A stretch of DNA of 64,000 nucleotides from Anastatus disparis (taxonomy: Eukaryota > Arthropoda > Insecta > Hymenoptera > Eupelmidae): positions 992,001 to 1,056,000 of the forward strand of contig JAFFSR010000251.1 in assembly GCA_017163975.1 (NCBI GenBank), given 5' to 3'. Both the position numbers and the translations under genes were made by a program. Below are positions 59,882-64,000 of the stretch, piece after piece (the stretch's first letter is position 1; every line of letters starts with the position of its first letter). The notes under the pieces are model-generated. The model saw only the letters and a program-made list of their open reading frames with translations. It ran no database searches and was not told where the DNA came from.

Positions 59882-62800
59882 CTGCGCGGAAGAAAGGTCT
59901 ACGATTAATGAGTAAATTTTAGTATTTTTGGAGCGGAGCCCGCGACTTTTTTTTTTTTTTTAAATTTTTTATTTTTTTTTATTTTGAAAAGCTAATTGTG
60001 CAAAGAAAAATTTGTTTTCATTCTTAATATTTTTAATAACAAACAAGACAAAAATTTGAAATTTTTTATAATTTTTTTTATGATTTATTTCAGAGTTGTG
60101 AAATAAAACAGCAAGAAAACAATGATTAATGCAACAACAAAGTGTGAAAATGAGAAAACATTCTTTGCAAGAAAAAAGATGCGCGTGGCCCCAGGTGAAA
60201 AAGCAAAAATTTCTTAGTCAGTGACAAAAAAAGTTTATAATCATGAAACTGGTACATAAATCCACGAAATTAGTTAATTTTACAAATAAAGGTTTTGTAT
60301 ATCCGACAGAAGGTTGCATTAGCTACTGAAGTACAAATAAAAATAAAATTTTCAATTAAAAATATATATTTTGAGAATGCAATTAGTTTCAACTAAAGAA
60401 TCCAACGAGTAAATTTAATATTATCAAATATGGAAGATAATTTTGAAAAAAAAGTTGCGAAAAATAAATTTATTTACTTTAATGAAAATGGCTCAAAAAA
60501 AATGCATTAAAATTTTGCAACAATGAAAAAAAGTTAAATTTTTTTTTTTTTCAGTGTACTCTAAATTAATTATCTAGAGCGTAAAATGAAGTTTTAATTA
60601 GACCGAGCTACTAACAATGTTGAGGTCGGAGCTTTTAGACTACTGAAATTTTTTTTTCCCTCGTCCTCCTATTCTTGGACATTATCTACTTTAGATTTGA
60701 ACTTTTTTGTTCCAACAAAGAACTAACGTATCTTTTTACTGGGTAACATTATAAGTTCAAGAAGTAGATAATGTTTCTTAAATCAAAAAGACGTATGGTT
60801 TTTTCAAAACTTTTTATTTCTCCGATTGAAAATAGAACGTGCCTTTTAAGCTAATGCAACTTTCTCCATTATTAAATTAGGTCATGTTAATATTCATTGA
60901 ACGTCTTTTTTGTTAATGATAAAATAGCGTGTACCAGTTTCTTAAAATTCATTCGTCACAGACTTGGAAAACCTTAATTCACCTTATTCCATAAGCTTCT
61001 TTTGAGAAAAAAACTTGTTTGACAAAAATAAATAGAACAAAGATAAATATATATATGTACTACACAAGACAGACAGCGTGCTATAAAAGAACAACCGTGC
61101 ACCAGCAGCAGCAGCATATCAGCAACAAATTTAATAATTAATTTCGTTAATGTGATTATTTCAATAATGCGATGTATTCTCTTATCGATTCGATGACTTT
61201 TTTTTATTTATAAACAAATTATTTATTCAGATTGACTAATGTAATCATTTTCGTGTCGATATACGTCACTAGGTCTTATTGGGTTAAAGGTGAGGGAAGA
61301 ATGAAAATTTTATACATAATTTATACAAATGCAGAAAGTTAATTTTAACGAGCACTACCAGATTAATAATTTTCTATTCAAACGTCGTTTTGCTAATAAA
61401 ATTATTTAATGAAAATGACACCGATATTATCAAGTAAATACGATTCTCCTTACGTATACTCGATTATTATATTTATTACGCATATCTATTTTCGTGAAAT
61501 TTTTAGAATAGGTGTAATTAGGATACAAGCGTCGCGCCTTTTTACGTATTTTAGATTAATTGTATTGATTAATTCGTCTGGCGTTTTAATTATTCAAGTT
61601 TTGTTATTGAATTATTTGTTGTTTTTCGATGCTCGGGTGAATTATATTATTTCAATCCAATAATCTATTCATCAGAGTAATAATTTATAAAATAATCCAT
61701 TTACGTAATGAATGTACTATATAATAATAGAAATAAATTTGTAAAACATAAAATAAAGATACTGAAATTTTTTTATTCAAATCGTTTTTTTTAAATCTGT
61801 TAAATCAAGTTCTTTTAAATTGTTAATCGAATTTTTTCTATTTTTGATTTTTCAAGATAGAATTGAAATATTTCAAGATTCATATCTAAAAAGTGAACGA
61901 ATCGATTAAATCTATAATTCCTAGAATTTCTCAGAACAGCACAAAACATAATTAAAAAAAAAACCTCGAAACAATCAATTTAATCCAGTCGAAAGGCCCA
62001 AAGAATAGCAAACCCTTCCCCATAAATAACAGAAAAACCTAAGAAATCATTTCAGTTCCATTGACCAAAACTAAAAATGAAATGAAATAATAAAAAAAAA
62101 AACCAGAAAAAAATAAATAAAAAGGCAAAAACAATCTGCGTGCAGACAATCATTCATGTTCAGGCGTTTTCGCTATTCGCGTATACGCGCGTGTTTCAGC
62201 AATAATTTTTCTCATTGTGTATAACCCCCGCGTTGTTGTTGTACGGCAGAGCTTTTATAGTTTCTCTCCTTTCCTTTTTTTTTTTTTTATTTTGCACCCA
62301 ACCGATTGATTTATCCCGAGATGGTCCTCTTGTTTCGAGGCACACGGTTAAAAAGCGCGCGTTACCGCGTCGTCTGTTCTCTCTATACCGCATCGTGCGA
62401 TTGATTTAAGAGTTTTGACGGAAATCGATGGAAAACAATTTTCTCCATAGCTAACCAAAAGTTAATATTCCTTTTTTAACGTCATTATCATAAAAGTCAT
62501 CTCATTGGGTTATCATAAAAAAAAATCATAATAAAAAAAGAAGAAAAAATTAGGAATGATATAAAAAAGGTTGTGCTCAAATGCGACACGATTTCTGCAT
62601 TATTAAAGAAGGCGTAATTTCGCGTTGCATAATTCACGCGTTTAGAAGTAGTATAAGGGTAAAAAAAAGGGCGTGCGAGCCCTCGTAAATGTCGAGCCCC
62701 GAAGCCGTTTGAGGAAACAGGAATTTATTTTTATGATGCCAGAGCTTTTCCCTCTGACCATTTTTCTTCTAGTTCCCCTATATATATATACTCACTTTCT

Positions 62801-64000
62801 TTCTTTTTTTTTTCGTTACATCGGTTGACTTTGTGCCAAAGAGAGCGAGAGAACGTTGTTACCTTCTTTTTTTTTCTCTTTTATTTTTTCATCTGAGTTT
62901 GCTGCTCTCTTTCTTTCTCTCGCTCTTGTGCCTTTTTTTTATACGCGCCTCTCGCGCACGCGGCGGTACTCTCTTTTGGCTTTCTTCTCTTTTTATTTCC
63001 GGACGTTTTTTGCCTTAATTAGGGAAATCGTCGGTGTTAAAACTATAGCGTTACGTATACAGCAATGTCGAGACCCAGGCTTTTTTTTTTTTACGTATAC
63101 ACACAAGAGCGTGGCTAAATATTAATGAACAATACCGAATTAGTGCCGAATTTTAATGGCTCTTGTGAATCAAGACTTGTAAGCGTCAGTTTTACGAGAT
63201 TTTTTTTTTTAAGTAAAAGAAAAAAGAAGAAAAGATGAAAACAAAAGGAAAAGGTCGTTCTTTACATTCTCGTTCTTCTCTTTTATTTTTTTTTAAATAT
63301 ATAAACTTGATTGCGGTGCGTGCCGTAAAGCTTTTGCGTGGACATTTCGTTTTAGTTGAACGTTTTTCTCTTTTTTTTCTTCTTGTAAACTCGGCGATGT
63401 TTTTTCGACGTGTATGTATGTGCGTTTTAGTCGAATTGTGGTTATACGAGAAAAAAAAAAGGATTTTATTGACATGATTGCATCAGCTATAAAGACCGCA
63501 GCTACAAAACCTTTTATTTTTTTTTATTATATATACATACAAACAGCATAGAGAGAACCTCAGAAACCGATCGAACATTCGAAATCCAATATACATGAAT
63601 GTGTATATTTTAGTATCCATTTTTATATTGCCAATAAAATAATGTGTAAAGTGGTTGATAAGGAAAAAAAAAAGTACGAAAAAAAAATTCTTAATAAAAA
63701 ACGCTTCCATCTATCTTTATTAAATCTAAACGTCGTTCAAAATAAATTCAAGTATTTTTCAGCGAGAACGGAAAAATTTTCATCCGCTCGAAAAGTTTGA
63801 TACGTCGAACAACGAAAATAATATACTTCTACGATTGTTTACTATTTGAGATTAATTGAAACTTTTAAATGATCTTATTTTTCCTTATAATGCTTTTTTC
63901 TTTCTCTCTCAAACAAACGATTCGAATAAAAGCTCGATCCTGAGTGCGCATTCCAACACCAAACAAATAAAAAAAAATAAACACAGCTCTCTAATCTAAA
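59882..64000 (-). other. slit intron running off the right edge
   Basis: No LRR or other slit exon is found in these 4.1 kb on the minus strand, so it is one intron still open at the edge. It contains an imperfect inverted repeat (60678-60776) and CpG-richer pyrimidine tracts at 62160-62420 and 62820-63480. Open frames on either strand here are AT- or poly-T-driven. Confidence 0.6.
60678..60776. repeat. Imperfect inverted repeat, ~22-bp arms
   Basis: GACATTATCTACTTTAGATT pairs with AAGTAGATAATGTTTC across a spacer of about 52 bases, with outward matches fading. Probably a decayed fold-back element. Confidence 0.55.

Noticed and set aside
61409..61663. 84-codon hydrophobic frame in the slit intron, as a possible nested gene
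   Set aside because: Ile/Leu/Phe-rich as expected from AT-rich sequence; no recognisable family, no promoter or splice signal.
62196..63480. CpG-richer stretch, considered as a slit exon or nested promoter
   Set aside because: No LRR, EGF or other slit motif in any minus frame; only pyrimidine tracts and short dinucleotide runs.
1..64000. CRISPR arrays, operons, prophage, rRNA or integrated viral genes
   Set aside because: No regularly spaced repeats with unique spacers, no prokaryotic gene layout and no viral coding region; the window is ordinary intron-rich insect DNA.

Overview
This is an AT-rich eukaryotic (animal) window with long introns, GT-AG splice sites, many homopolymer and dinucleotide tracts, and three multi-exon genes. 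The proteins are of arthropod type. The slit protein lies very close to the insect sequence in domain order and in landmark residues, such as the long run from [19 protein letters not shown] laminin-G sequence to a C-terminal cystine knot ending RKCY. An insect is therefore well supported. A hymenopteran (perhaps a parasitoid wasp) is my guess from base composition mixed with CpG-rich islands and GA/CG dinucleotide tracts; it is not proven by the sequence.

Layout. (1) 623-4823, minus strand: a complete six-exon ZIP (SLC39, subfamily II, ZIP1/2/3-like) metal-ion transporter of about 372 residues, with a His-rich cytosol/lumen segment and the HELFEGL motif of TM4. (2) 4824-16935: about 12 kb between two divergently arranged genes, holding only simple repeats and candidate promoter elements. 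(3) 16962-39609, plus strand: a Munc13-4/BAIAP3-family gene (insect Unc-13-4B/staccato type) of 18 coding exons, about 1226 codons. Its domain order is acidic N-terminus, C2A, a long helical region with MHD1 and MHD2, then C2B. Two large introns (5.8 and 7.0 kb) sit near the 5' end, and the second contains an exon-like alternative start. (4) 39610-47477: a 7.9 kb gap between convergent genes, with a ~140-bp direct repeat, a large inverted repeat, a small unassigned ORF and a marked poly-T (plus strand) bias; part of it is probably the slit 3' UTR. (5) 47478-59881, minus strand: the 3' eight exons of slit (seven EGF-like repeats, laminin G, C-terminal cystine knot). The LRR part lies beyond the right edge. 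(6) 59882-64000: slit intron.

The three genes do not form a functional unit. One moves zinc or iron, one primes vesicle exocytosis and one encodes a secreted axon-guidance ligand. I did not find a new biological system. The best second-look items are a clean 231-bp MITE with TA duplications inside a slit intron, several near-perfect inverted repeats (one with 45/45 matching arms), a plausible alternative first exon of the Unc13 gene, a cassette-like 57-nt exon, a tandem 9-nt alternative acceptor in slit, and the duplicated segment around the Unc13 polyadenylation signal.
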